Assembly: GCA_014607495.2 (NCBI GenBank)
Contig: CP053150.1
Location: forward strand, 7,646,495 to 7,710,494
Length of the DNA stretch: 64,000 bases
Direction: 5' to 3'
Source of the DNA: Carposina sasakii
Taxonomy: Eukaryota > Arthropoda > Insecta > Lepidoptera > Carposinidae
Below are positions 36,653-47,728 of this stretch, piece by piece. Every line of letters starts with the position of its first letter. Position 1 is the stretch's first letter. The translations under genes were made by a program, and so were the position numbers. Below the pieces are notes generated by a model, which was not told where the DNA came from, did not search any database, and saw only the letters and a program-made list of their open reading frames with translations.

Positions 36653-39600
36653 CTACTCTTCAATATTGCACGATGAAACACAATTATTAAAGGCTTGTAC
36701 AATCGGTGAACATACCAAAGGCTCGCGTGGATTATCTTCGTAACATTGCATAAGCTGCAAAGTTTAATAAAATATCACTTACCCATATACGAGTAGGCAA
36801 TAACAGAAACCCTGGGCACAAAGTGACAAGGTAATTGTAAACTTACTCTCGCACGCCAATCAAAACATGGTTTTAATTTTTGTAATCGCTCATGTGTGAT
36901 CTTGGCAGATGTTACATGATATTTACAGTTCTCTATCGTTTGTTGATATTCGGACTCAATAATTTTATTTATAACCTGATGTTCCTGCTTTAAGCCTTCT
37001 ATTCGACGACTCCAGTAATCAGATTCATTTTCAACAGCAGATTCTTGAATATTTTTAGTCTCGGCAAATAATAAATCAGTTTCCTGTAATAGGTACGATT
37101 AGGTATTTAACTATAATAGCCTACGCAGACGACGTACTTTTCTCCGCGGCGGACTAAAAAGCACGCTCCGTCAATAAAATAGAACGCTTACAAATCATCG
37201 CCTCAGTCATAGAGGAATAAGATGTCATAGAGTGCTAATGTCATACTAACTGTTTCTATGCACCATTAGACTATTCGGTGCCTCACAATTCCAGTCCTTG
37301 ACACTTAGATTCTATTAGTGTAATGTATAGTAATGTACTACATTACTAATGTATTGTGACGTATAGTAATGCGATCTAAGTGTCAAGAACTCCACGGAAA
37401 ACGGCACGGTTGCTAAGCTAATAAAATCGGGTCAACTCCAACTGGACGGTTTAGAACAGTAGCTTCTCAAACGACTCTGCTTATTGAAATAAGTAAGAGA
37501 TTGCCGAAATAGGAGAAAAATGTAACGTAAAACTGACATAGCAATAGCAACCGTGCTGTTCTCAAGCTAGGATAGTAAGTAATCAGTAGATAAATAAGCA
37601 TTTAGTCTGTTAGTAAACTGAAATATATAGCTATGCTATATTGTATTATCAGTTTAGATATGAATAGTTGTTATTATCATTATAAGTAGGAGATAAGTAA
37701 TAGACGCCAAATCAGTAAAAGATGTAACACTGCGCGCACCATTCATAGTACCAACTGGTAATACGAAAGCAATGCACACAATGCATAATTGACACAAAAG
37801 TGTATAAAAACTGAGAAACTGAATTATAGTAGACAGTGAAACATAAGGAATCATTAGATATACATATTGATAAAAATAAGTTAAGTATAAAATGTAACCA
37901 AATAGATAAGATATACTACATGTAACATAAATAAAAAAATATAATGCTGCCCTCAAGACCCCACCCATTCGAAAGTTACTAAACAGATTAAGCGACACTC
38001 CCCATCGCTAGAACACCACACATAGGGTACACAAATTTGATACAGAATCCCTAAAGGGAAGAATCTAGAAAAAGCTGAAATAGGAAATTGCATACAGCAC
38101 TAGATATGTTCTTAACGAACTACTAAATAAGAGCCTTAAGCTATTAAACAATTAGGTCAATACACCCCTGTCATGACTTGATCGACAGGGATGCAGCTGC
38201 AGCAACACAAAAAAAAAGTGTCAAGGAGTGCATCGAAACTGTTAGTACGACATTAGCACTCTATGTCTACATCTTATTCCTCTATGCCTCAGTGCTTATT
38301 TGTGCTATGTGCCAAAATTTACGAAAATTAAGTTTAAATGCAGTAATATTAAGTCTTGAATTTTAATTTCGTTAGTGAAAGAAGATTTAAAACTATTATC
38401 TCCTAAAACAACAAAAAAACCATTTCAATTTTATTTATAACACGACACTGTAATGAAAATTTTGAGTCTGAAACGGTTCGCCAACAGTCGATTGTCCCAT
38501 GAACGTTTGGCCAACAGAATTATTGAACCTTGAACTTTTCGCCCAAAAGATGTTTGACCCATGAACGTTTGGCCAGCAGAATTATTGAACCTTGAACTCT
38601 TCGCCCAAAAGATATTTGACCCATGAACGTTTGACCAACAGAATCTTTTTCAGCTTTCAGAGTCACCGCCTGCCACCTTTGCAATTTTGAGACTTGGTTG
38701 TAATGGCAGGCGTCCGTTAGTCTCCTTTAAATAGCCCAATTATCCAACTCCACTCAATAATCACCCCATAACTCATGACCTTATTTTTCCAACGCACGAC
38801 TTAGATCTGCACTCTAATAGTCTTGCACATAGCGGGGACCATCGCCGGGTATATCATATTGTGCGGTCGGCGATGGTAGGTATCCGCGATATGTATCCCC
38901 CAACCATATTAAAGTTCTCTAAAAGGGCCTCTACATCTTGGCCACGGCCCGATGCACGCCTCTCAAAGGGCCGGGAGTCTGTAGTCCCGAGAATTTAAAC
39001 AGAGATACAATAATAATACCTCAATCGGGTGATTTCCACGTATCTTCATGGATAAATAATACAATATGGATGCAGTCACCAAAAAGTGCCAATTAAATTA
39101 AAAATAAAAAAAACCCCCGACCCGAAAAAAGTACGCAATTATTATGACAAAAGGTTTAAAATGCTAAACCCTATAAAAAGCATGGCAGACTATCTACTCG
39201 GGACTTTCCGCCCATCCCATTTCCAGCATCAGGTCCTCGTCAATTAGAAACATGAAGAGAACCAGTCCAGACAAATTCAACGAGCCCAAACTCGATGGGT
39301 TTACTAAAAGGTAGACCAGGGTTACGTCTCCTACCTTCGAGCCCTATCAACAGACCAGCTCAGAGGTTCCAGATTTCCAGCATCAGGTCCTCGTCAATTA
39401 GAAACATAAAGAGAACTAGTTAAGACAAATCCAACGAGCCCAAACTCGATGGGTTTACTAAAAGGCAGTCCAGGGTTACGTCTCCTATCTTCGAGCCCTA
39501 ACAGCAGACCAGCTCAGTGTTTCCAGAAGACATTAGTGTTTCAAATGTCAGATCTCACATATGCTTGCAAGCAAACTGAGCGTATAACATTCCTATTACA

Positions 39601-42600
39601 CCTAACAAACGACCTGATGACCTTAAAGACCTGAACCGATTTCCACCAAACATAGCTAAGAACACTCATGACTGATTTACCTTTCAAACAAAAAAAACCG
39701 CATTAAAATCGGATCATACGTTTGGGAGCTACGATGCCACAGACAGACACATACACATTTACACACACACAGACACGTCAAACTTATAACACCCCGTCGT
39801 TTTTGCGTCGGGGGTTAAAAACCAAGTGTTGACCTCATTGCCGAGGGCGTCAAGTGTTCGTAACTATAATGGCAGCAGTATCGACAGTGATCACGAGGTG
39901 CGGCATAAAGTAGGCATAGGTCGCAGATATCAGGAACCTGATATAAGAAATGCTTTCGGGGGGAATCAGTTTCTCGCCCTCTAAACTATATCAAAATGTT
40001 GAGGTCTAGGTCGTCTGTGGACATAAAACTTACAAACGCGAATGTTAATACATCGTCCGCTGCGAATATGTAGGTAGGTGACCTGGTACATATTAATTTA
40101 TATACCAGCTGTTGCCCACAACTTCGTCCGCGTGGACTACAGTACCTACCTATGCAACAGTTAAGTTAAGTTAATCGAGCATGAAGAGGTAACAAACAAA
40201 ACTTTCTTTCGCATAACTATCTGCCAAGTTTCCACGTCGTTTCTTTTTGTGAGCTTTGTTTTCATAGGAGCTAATGCTACTATAAAAAACCACAAGAGCC
40301 GCAGCTGCAGCGATCCGTTCTCTTTCACTTTGCATTGTGGAATGACAGGATAGTTTCAAATTTTGCGGATCTTCAAGGACCGCCGACGATCACGGACGGG
40401 CACGCACCGTGGAAAATGCCTCTTCCGTGGCGCGCGTCCATCCGTAGCTGTCGGCGCGTCCGCGTCCGTCCGCGAAATCACGTACCATGGGAACCCACCT
40501 TAAGGGAGCCAACTCGGTTATTTTGTGTCACCTCACTTACCGTGATTTGAGCACCATCTTTATTCTGGGTTCCGAAACTTTGATATTTCCGTTGTACCTA
40601 CAAAGGGTGTAACAGAAAGTGAAAACATATGTAAAGTAGCCCTCTTTAGAGAACCTATTTCGAGACTCGAAATCGCATGTTTATTTGTCAAGATTGTATG
40701 AACATTCCTGGGTTGTTTAAGAATTCTCCATACTATCTAGAAAAATAGACATGTCATTTAAAGGTGATGATAACTTCAAAATTATATAAGTATAAATATA
40801 AATTATATAAATATATAAGCAAAAATATTATATTAAATATATAAAATTCTCGTGTCACAGTGTTAGTTACCATACTCCTCCGAAGCGGCTTGACCGATTT
40901 TTACGAAACTTTATACATATGCATATTCAGTAGATCTGAGAATCGGCTACCTACCACTGAGTGATAAGGGTTACAACGCGAGCGAAGCCACGGGCAACAG
41001 CTAGTATAAATATAAAATTAACTATAAATTTAAATTAATTTTTATTTATCTCATCGCGTTTATTTAGTTAGTAGTACCTACAGCTAATGTGTAGAATATA
41101 TGAAGGTATCTATTTTCTATAATATAATAAGTAATATAATATAGGTATCCATAATAATTAGTATCAAAGTTTTCGGAACCCAGAAAAGAGATGGAGCTTT
41201 AAATAACGTAAGTGAGGTGACTGAAAATAACCGAGTTGGCTCTCTATTCCTTTATAGTTGTTCTCATCTATGAAATGATCGCACGCACTACGCATCATAT
41301 TGCGTTGAGTCTGCAGATGGTAAATCCTCGGCGTATTTTTCTCAAATTTTCTCCCCCACGGAGAAAATTACGTCGTCTGCGTAGGCTATAAAAGTAATAC
41401 TATTCACGCTAATCGTGTTAATGTACTTGTTGATAGGTACGTAGGCAGTTATTAATGTAGGTGCTAAGACTAAGAAGTCTAAAATGCTAAGACTATTAAT
41501 TCACGGTGCAAATACTACAATACTTGTAGCGAAGCCACCTACCTATGGGATTTACAAGACAGAACCACAATCGAATGCACAATCTTAGAACGCGATATCG
41601 AAGTTTCTCATTTTTGGAATTTGATTGTAATATAATATTTGGTCCGAAACAACTAATAGTGGCCCGATGGTGCCGGAAGCGCTTCCCTTTTTACCACCCC
41701 CACACTGGTGACCTCTGTGAACTGGACATACGCAACCTTCAGCTTTCAGGAACTTATTTTTATTCCTTATTGCACATACACAAAAGAATATGGCATACAA
41801 CATAAAGAAGAGATGCATGTACAGTGGCAAGCTTATCTATACAAGAGATCTCTTCCAGCAAGTCAAGCAAGTAAAGAGAAATTGTAAACAAATACAGGGT
41901 AACATGTGCAATTAAACTAATTCTAAGAATATTTCATTGTATCAGGCGTCACTATTCGGAAGTTAAAATCTCCATTGAGGGGTCGCCCACCACCGGGCCC
42001 TACACCCTCCGCTGACCCTCGGATCTGCTGACTCATGATCACGAACACAAGACACTACTGTCGCAATGAGAAGCCAGATCCAAGTACCTAGCATGCAACC
42101 ATAAATACATAGCTGCTAATCCGAAAACCAATTAAAATTCTTCTCATTGCGACAGTAGGTAGTGTCTTGTGTTCGTGATCATGAGTCAGCAGATCCGAGG
42201 GTCAGCGGAGGGTGTAGGGCCCGGTGGTGAGCGAACCCTCAATGGTAATTCTAAGAAACTACATAACTACATTGAAAAAAAAGGAGAGAAACAAATGAGA
42301 GCATAGGTATTCAAATAATAGACAGGTAGTGATTCTTCAGCTTTTTCCTAAATGTGCCAACAGTGCGATAGTCTCTAATCGTATGGGGTAATTCATTCCA
42401 GAGCTTAACCGCCTGAATCGAGAAAGAATAACCAAAAGCCCCAGAATTAAATCGGGGAGTTTGTAGGAATGATGCCTTATTGGATCGGAGAAGCGGATCT
42501 TTTGAAAAGAGATTCAAAGTGCTCACTGAGATATAATGGAGAAAGGCGTTAATTTAAAATCAAAGGCTTGCACGATTTGCAGTGGTCATGGGTTCGATTC

Positions 42601-43331
42601 CCACTCGGGTGAAGAATTTTTTCCATTTTCTTTATTAATAATTTTATAATCAAAGGACTGCTAAAAAATGGGTATTTCGGCGAAAACTAATCGGGAGCCA
42701 TTTTAACTCTTTATGAATGTGAGATACGTGATCAAATTTACCATCATCGCAGTACTCCACAACAAGGTATAATCACAGCAGCAGCACCTACATCCGGTTC
42801 GCAACGCAAGCACGCAACGGCACAACATGTTCCACAGACTAAGTAGAGATGAACATGTTCGCAGTCCACGCGCAGACCAGAACACATCAGCCGCATCACG
42901 TTCCCAGTCGACTCACCGACAACGCATCTCACCTGCACGCTCGTCGCAACACTTTCCAGTCGACTGTAAGAGCACACGCTGGCTGGGTGTTGCCGAAGAC
43001 ATATCGACCTCTGGTCTGGATGGGGAGTGATGTTGTGGAACCTCCTATCGGATGCAAGAGAGAACGCGATATCGAAGTTTCTCACAATGATTGAAATATA
43101 TACATGGGCCGAAACAACAACTAGTAGCCCGGTGGGACCGGAAGCGATTCCCTTAACACCACCTCCACAATACTAACGGGTAGCCATTACCTACGTACTT
43201 ACAGGTGTTAAGTTAAGGTTTTCCATAACAGAAATATCTTGAATTGCATTTTCAATATTCAATGACGGTTTGATTGCAAATGTGTTATCAAAGCTGATCC
43301 TCCTGGTGTCTCTGCTTACAATTGCTCCCAT
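36653..43331 (-). CDS. Chchd3: MIC19/CHCHD3-like MICOS complex subunit
   Basis: Minus-strand exons 43203-43331, 36847-37083 and 36653-36754, all phase 0, give 155 aa. The product belongs to the MICOS complex, which holds mitochondrial crista junctions. The N-terminus MGAIVSRDTRRISFDN fits the family's myristoylated MG start followed by TRRI/VTF. The middle exon encodes a charged helical stretch (SDYWSRRIEGLKQEH...SAKITHERLQKLKP). The C-terminus is a CHCH domain with a CX9C pair (C-FDWRARLMQ-C) and a CX10C pair (C-YEDNPREPLV-C), needed for oxidative folding in the intermembrane space. Vertebrate CHCHD3 is about 227 aa, so this one is short. I found no extra exon in the 6.1-kb intron, though a small one could be missed. 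That intron is filled with repeats. The P-like THAP element lies 258 bp upstream of the ATG. Confidence 0.9.
37110..37200 (+). pseudogene. LINE reverse transcriptase scrap (YADD motif)
   Basis: Reads TIIAYADDVLFSAAD, then a stop, then KARSVNKIERLQIIAS. This matches the catalytic region of R1/Jockey-type LINEs. A second scrap on the minus strand, IAYADDVIFS, lies at 41350-41400 in the same intron. Both are a few dozen codons only. Confidence 0.6.
37200..38300. repeat. Region with nested inverted repeats
   Basis: About 50 bases (TAGAGGAATAAGATGTCATAGA...) at 37203-37255 recur inverted at 38236-38290. Inside, CCTTGACACTTAGA (37294) pairs with TCTAAGTGTCAAG (37375). The interval may be one element of ~1.1 kb. 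A 114-codon hydrophobic open frame within it has no recognisable homology and is not called. Confidence 0.4.
38461..38650. repeat. 62-bp minisatellite, about 2.5-3 copies
   Basis: A unit containing CCATGAACGTTTGGCCAACA and TTGAACTTTTCGCCCAAAAG repeats with start points at 38499, 38561 and 38623, an exact 62-bp period. A degenerate unit precedes it (GGTTCGCCAACAG). Confidence 0.75.
38650..39020 (+). repeat. Retroelement 3' fragment with CCATCGCC hairpin
   Basis: Carries GGGACCATCGCCGGGTATAT, a hairpin (ACCATCGCCG paired with CGGCGATGGT), CTACATCTTGGCCACGGCCC and the end CCCGAGAATTTAAACAGAGA-TACAATAATAATA. Related copies: 51975-52511 (minus, longest) and 63045-63385. It is probably the 3' untranslated part of a LINE-type element. 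Confidence 0.55.
39105..39824. mobile_element. Inverted-end element with CCCCCGAC termini and a 154-bp tandem duplication
   Basis: It starts AAAACCCCCGACCCGAAAA and ends TTTGCGTCGGGGGTTAAAA, an inverted pair. Inside, a 154-bp unit containing TTCCAGCATCAGGTCCTCG is repeated in tandem (starts at 39221 and 39375). The right part includes a (CA)-rich stretch with CAGACAGACACATACACA. Confidence 0.6.
40503..41255. mobile_element. Long-inverted-repeat element with nested insertions
   Basis: The left arm (GAGCCAACTCGGTTATTTT, GTCACCTCACTTAC, CTGGGTTCCGAAACTTTGAT; 40507-40590) is inverted at 41168-41250. Between the arms lie a truncated CAGGGTGTAACA-family MITE (about 40605-40765) and a Helitron-like repeat ending GGGCAACAGCTAG (about 40840-41004). 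Confidence 0.6.
41545..41720. repeat. Direct repeat pair (AACGCGATATCGAAGTTTCTC)
   Basis: About 110 bases here, from GAACGCGATATCGAAGTTTC to GGAAGCGCTTCCCTTTTTAC, recur at about 43060-43170 in the same orientation, diverged by substitutions and small gaps. The origin is unknown. Confidence 0.5.
41968..42244. repeat. Near-perfect inverted repeat, ~100-bp arms
   Basis: The left arm 41968-42067 (CCATTGAGGGGTCGCCCACC to TCGCAATGAGAAG) is inverted at 42142-42244 with only a few differences. The differences include a 4-base insertion near TACTGTCGC. The loop is about 75 bp. The arms are unusually GC-rich (GGGCCCTACACCCTCCGCTG) for this window. Confidence 0.85.
42311..42526 (-). pseudogene. LINE ORF2 C-terminal fragment
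   Basis: A 71-codon open stretch on the minus strand reads FSIQAVKLWNELPHTIRDYR and then TFRKKLKNHYLSI, the C-terminal motif of CR1/Jockey-type LINE polymerases (LWN.LP...F...L..). It is truncated at the 5' side by the start of sequence unrelated to it. Confidence 0.7.
42555..42652 (+). mobile_element. tRNA-derived SINE, 5'-truncated
   Basis: B box GGTTCGATTCCCACTCG followed by GTGAAGAATTTTTTCC and an AT-rich tail, matching 13703-13808. The A-box half is missing or degraded. Confidence 0.7.
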
Positions 43332-43588
43332 TGTTTACTTGGAATGTGTGATATTAAATTTCATTGTTTTTATGATTGTTTATATCAAATTTTAATGACG
43401 GTTTATGCTTGAATCGTTTTAGCCATAATAATTACGGAGTACATATACTCGTAATATTCTGTGATAATAATAAAATTGGAAATGTAATTTGGACAGTGCG
43501 GGTCAATAATCCATTAATCTTTGACATTGACAATAATCTTAGATTATACCCTGAAGATTATACAATATAATCAATGTATCATTTTAGT

Positions 43589-45132
43589 AATAGAATTATA
43601 ACCTATAGAAGTATAGTCCGAAGGCCGATTTTAGGAATTTTTATGGGTGCAAATTTGAACCAATTGCGGCTCTGTCATTCAGTGCTCAGCGGTCAGTGGC
43701 TACGTGTGTATGTCAACCTAAAGGACTTACCATGACGAAATGTGCACTGAGATCCTGCCAAAACTATGCTCAAAAACATAAGAAAATAAATAACATCACA
43801 TTTCACCGGTAAATATTTGATGTTTTTACGTAATTTCATTGATAAAACAATAAATACACAATCAAATTTTCATATTTTTTTTATCTGTCATTCGGAACAA
43901 AATGTTGCCATGTGTGTGAAATTTTACCCTATTTTTAAACATGCAGATTGTAGGTAAAAGTGAAGGTAACTACCTATCGCAACTATGAATACTCCGGTTA
44001 TACTTACCTACAGTCTTCTTGTTATAAGAAATATAATAAAATTATGACATTTTATGATAACTTAATTAAAAAACGAGAATGAGCGTATTCCGTCCAAATG
44101 GAGTCGGCTAATGAAACTTTATTAATTATAACACATGCATGTTATGTTATTTTTTCAGGGTTCTGACTTCTGTTCCGGAATCCTGAACCTTGCCTATATT
44201 TATATATTTAAATTTTTAATATTTAAAGAAGAAAAAGAAGATAGGAATAAAAACAGATTCTTTCATTACTCTGGAATTTTAGGTTTTCTGCTAACTCAAT
44301 AACTACTGACAATTGGATAAAAATTGTAAGACTCAATCGGAGAGAAGATACATGGAAACCAAAACCACAGTCACGTATATGTTCTGCTCATTTTGATGAA
44401 AGTTATAAGTACATGACTAAAGGTGGCTTATGTAAATTACGTCAAAACGCCGTCCCCATGAAGGTACTGTACTCGTATGTCGTTAGTGAAGTAATAGTCA
44501 AAACTACATATAAATTCTACTATACGATAATAAATCATCCTACTATTTTATAAGTATTTCATAAATAATATTTATGTGATAATTATTCTCTGAACTTCAA
44601 ACAGTGGCGGAACTAGTAGTTTGATCGATTTTGTCTTTGATTGATTGTGGAATTACGTGCAAGCTCTCTCACTTAATCATTTAAAACTATGCATATTGTT
44701 ACTATAATATTATGCTCTGAACATTAGATCTTTAAAATGGGCATCGTCCTTTCCTTTGTTGAATGAAATAAAACCACGGAGAATGGCCTCACAGCTTTGT
44801 TGACATTATGACAAATTATTCAGAGGGACAATTTTTAACAGAATTTAGTATTTTTTTGTCCAGCACTTTTGGACCAATGATGTGGAAAAGTCTGATCATC
44901 TCCTTTTAATATATTCTATATTTAAATTTCACGATAATTCTACAAGAGTTTGCAAATCAGTATACTTCTCAGCATCAATAATAAATTTATCGACTGTTTC
45001 CCCACATCTAGGGAAAAAACATTTTTATGGCAACATTAATTTTATGTCATGCATACGTCAAGTCGATATTTTATGCCTATTTTTCGCCTTGCGTTTGGTT
45101 GGAACACACTTTCTATAGGTTATAATTCTATT
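43589..45132. mobile_element. P-element-like transposon carrying a THAP gene
   Basis: The 1544-bp element has terminal inverted repeats AATAGAATTATAACCTATAG, identical over the first 22 bases at both ends. It is flanked by a perfect 8-bp duplication ATTTTAGT at 43581-43588 and 45133-45140. It contains an intact two-exon THAP domain (43732-44463). P-superfamily elements make 8-bp duplications and their transposases begin with a THAP DNA-binding domain, so this class fits best. The catalytic part of a P transposase is not visible in the remaining 670 bases. The element is therefore non-autonomous or a deletion product that still encodes the DNA-binding domain. The inserted copy starts 258 bp upstream of the MIC19-like start codon. 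Confidence 0.75.
43732..44553 (+). CDS. THAP-domain protein (P-transposase-like N-terminus)
   Basis: Exon 1 is 43732-43808 (ATG at 43732) and exon 2 starts at 44283 after a good acceptor (CTCTGGAATTTTAG). The phase-2 join gives MTKCALRSCQNYAQ...ITFHRFSANS. The THAP zinc-finger C2CH residues are present: C4 and C9 in exon 1, then ICSAHF in exon 2. The conserved Trp (NWIKIVRLNR), the Pro of WKPKP and the closing AVPMK are also there. THAP domains bind specific DNA, often the ends of their own element. Reading on past a possible donor at 44464 reaches a stop at 44551-44553, giving 115 aa. If the donor is used, further exons would be needed and I see none. The frame is intact despite the rest of a transposase being absent. 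Confidence 0.75.
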
Positions 45133-45182
45133 ATTTTAGTACATTATAGTTCGATTTGAGTTCGATAATAGATAGCTATTAA

Positions 45183-45467
45183 TCTATAATATAAAAATGA
45201 ATCGCTAAATGTATTGGTAAGCGCGAATCTCGAGAACGGCTGAACCGATTTCGCTAATTCTTTTTTTAGCGTATTCCTTGAAGTACAGGGATGGTTCTAA
45301 CGGAGAGAAAAATTATAAAAAAAAATGCCTGATCATGTCTAAAACATTCCTTTTCTACATACACATACAAACAATTTGTTCGAAATTTGAAAGTCCGGGA
45401 AGGCAAAACAATTGGGTGACGTTAGTTCAAAGGCGTGGGACAGTACAACGTCTGTCGGGTCCGCTAG
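45183..45467 (+). mobile_element. Helitron-like repeat, second family
   Basis: Starts TCTATAATATAAAAATGAATC, contains GAACGGCTGAACCGATTTCG and ends TGTCGGGTCCGCTAG|T. It has the same architecture as the 26303 family but different sequence. Confidence 0.65.
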
Positions 45468-45639
45468 TCTAATGTATAAAATTCAATATAGTTCATGTAT
45501 CCTCGTTCATTACATTGTTCCACTGTCTGTATGAGTCGATATTCCTTTCCCTTCTTTTTCAGTTTAAATTAATAAAAAATATCTATGGTGTCCAGTGCTG
45601 CCATTGCTACATTAATTACCGTATTATGCGGAAAAAATA

Positions 45640-45893
45640 TTTTAGGAGACCTTTATCAACTCAATACTACCCAAAAGAATGATTTTTGGAATTTTTGTCT
45701 GTTTGTCTGTGCGTTTGTGCACGATAATCTCAGAAACAGCTGAACCGATTTCGATGCAGTTTTCAGGAATATATTGTGACAGGTTATATAGGCTACTTTT
45801 TATTCCGGGAAAATATTTTTATCCCCTATAATTTTGACATTTAGTTTTTTCTGCAGTCCACGCGGACGGAGTCACGGACGTCCACTATTTGGA
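45640..45893 (+). mobile_element. Helitron-like repeat, 5'-truncated
   Basis: Matches 26303-26637 from GACCTTTATCAAC onward. The end reads GACGTCCACTAT, so the final CTAG has mutated. Confidence 0.6.
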
Positions 45894-46351
45894 ATAATTT
45901 GCAAGGTGGAAATTTTACGGAACTACCTATTCCGCGCTGTACAACACAGCGTCTGAAACTATACATACCTATGTTTCTATAACACTATAACTAGGTATTT
46001 AAAAAAAATTGGTTGAGGAAATTTATGTTTATGAGGAGGTTTATGTTGTATGCCATATTTCTTTTTGTGTATGTGTAATAAAGAATAAGAATAAGGAAAG
46101 GAAACCAACAAACATACTTTCGTCATAATAATATTATGTTTACAATATTTTAATACGTGTGCACATATGACTTTCCTTTCATATAATTATTATAAACTTT
46201 TCTCTATACCTAATAATTTGCTGGAAGAAATCTCTTTTAGAGATAAGCTTGCCTTTATACTATTTCTTTTGAACTTACTGTCTGAGATAAATATTATGTA
46301 TAGGTACAATAAAGAATAAGAATGTTATTCTATGGTGTATTATATTTACAC

Positions 46352-46557
46352 CAGCCTTTCCCAAAGTGGGCGATAACGCCTCCTGATGGGCGCTACAGGC
46401 CTAAAGGGGAGCGGTAAGAGACCCATAAAAATAATTGGGGCGTGGTGTAGAGGTTTAGGAAATTATAGTAGTTTTTAAGTAGGTGAAATAATGGGGGCGC
46501 TAAAAAATAATTTATTCTCAAAGTGGGTAGTAGACAAAATAAGTTTGGGAACCCCTG
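46352..46557. mobile_element. hAT-like MITE with perfect 8-bp duplication
   Basis: The 206-bp element starts CAGCCTTTCCCAAAGTGG and ends AAGTTTGGGAACCCCTG, which inverts to CAGGGGTTCCCAAACTT. Flanked by ATTTACAC at 46344-46351 and 46558-46565. Related to 10731-10903. Confidence 0.8.
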
Positions 46558-46927
46558 ATTTACACTATAGGATAAAGTACATTACTAAAATGAGGCGTAG
46601 TACGTGGCCCACCTTCTCAGATATACGTAACCCTTTCACAATTTGATACCTATTCTAGATTGACCAGCGCAAATGCCCGATGCGAAGCTCTGGTTTTTCT
46701 TCTTTCCTAAGCATAATAAAATATTGTAAATCACAGAGTCAAACTATTTTCCGTTTCATGGAATAGTTGCTATGCCTGATTTCGGAACTAACATTCTTTG
46801 TATGCAGTGAAACAGAAAATGTGGTCACACACATAGTACGTAACTATCGGAACTATAGGTTGAAACGCATTCTAGTCTCTAGTAGGTAAAAATGTTTGCA
46901 GCAATCGGCATTTCAAATTTTGTCATT

Positions 46928-47485
46928 GCCAGATTGGGATTCCCCCCAATTTGGGGGGTTTCATAATTTGTGGGGGGATAATTGGGGGAAAATATTTTTG
47001 GGGAACACTTGGGGGGGAAAATTGGGTTGGGAGGGATTTGGGTTTTTTTCCAAAACTTAATTTCAGAAAGCCGTATAAAGATACCTATAGCAATATTTTT
47101 TTGTTATAAAAATAATTATTTGAATGCGATCAAAATATAAAGAATTTGCTGCGAACGTACTAATAACCACAATGTTGTTCACGATAGTAGCCGAGGAACT
47201 CCGAAGTCGCACCGCGTGTGTATCTCGTTCGGCCGGGACCATTAACATAAAGTAAAAAAGGCGGCATCAGAGCATATGTGTATTTTTTTAGGTATTTTTC
47301 TTAAGAACCTAATTTAGGGGGGATTTTTTATGAAGATTTTAGGATGTCGCGAGATAGTTATCAATTTAAAAAAAGTATTATCAATAAATAATTATTTAAA
47401 AATTTTGGAGGGTTTTTTCTGCAAAACCTGAATTTTGGGGAGATTTTAGTGAAGATTTGGGGTGAAAGCGAGATGGTCATCTGGT
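46928..47485. repeat. Element rich in GGGG runs at both sides
   Basis: 46935-47045 holds many G runs on the + strand (TTGGGGGG, GTGGGGGGAT, TTGGGGGAAA, CTTGGGGGGG). The other end (47310-47470) has TTTAGGGGGGATTTT and TTTTGGGGAGATTTT. The ends CCAGATTGG and ATCTGG are weakly inverted. No clean target duplication. No gene inside. Confidence 0.45.
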
Positions 47486-47527
47486 AACACTAAATTTGAT
47501 GTCAGCTCAGCATCTCTACTTAGTCTG

Positions 47528-47663
47528 TGGTATTGGTTGAGGATTTTTCCGACGTTTCACTCATCATCATTGTCATTCATCATAAATTCAGAATACATTT
47601 TACTAAACAATGATTAGGCTGTATGGACTTAGTTCCCCTTGCCTTTCCTTCGGGATAAACTAA
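47528..47663 (+). mobile_element. Poly(A) retroposon, 3' fragment
   Basis: Contains TTGAGGATTTTTCCGACGTT to CCTTTCCTTCGGGATAAACT, the 3' third of the GATTCGGCGGG family. Confidence 0.65.
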
Positions 47664-47728
47664 TAAAAATAAAAAATCGGTCGGTCAGTTCTCTATGTAG
47701 TCTGTGGTCAGGAATGTTGTTTCCATGT

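Noticed and set aside
37654..37998. 114-codon hydrophobic open frame on the minus strand
   Set aside because: AT-rich sequence inside a region of inverted repeats. The membrane-like composition follows from base content. No splice, start or homology support.
42744..43085. Overlapping open frames of 67-113 codons upstream of the MIC19-like exon 1
   Set aside because: Compositional, partly inside the AACGCGATATCGAAG direct repeat. No motif recognised and three frames compete.
44950..45060. Possible minus-strand exon in the P-like element (reads CGETVDKFIIDAEKYTDLQT)
   Set aside because: A plausible acceptor precedes it, but the strand is opposite to the THAP gene and no partner exons or homology were found.
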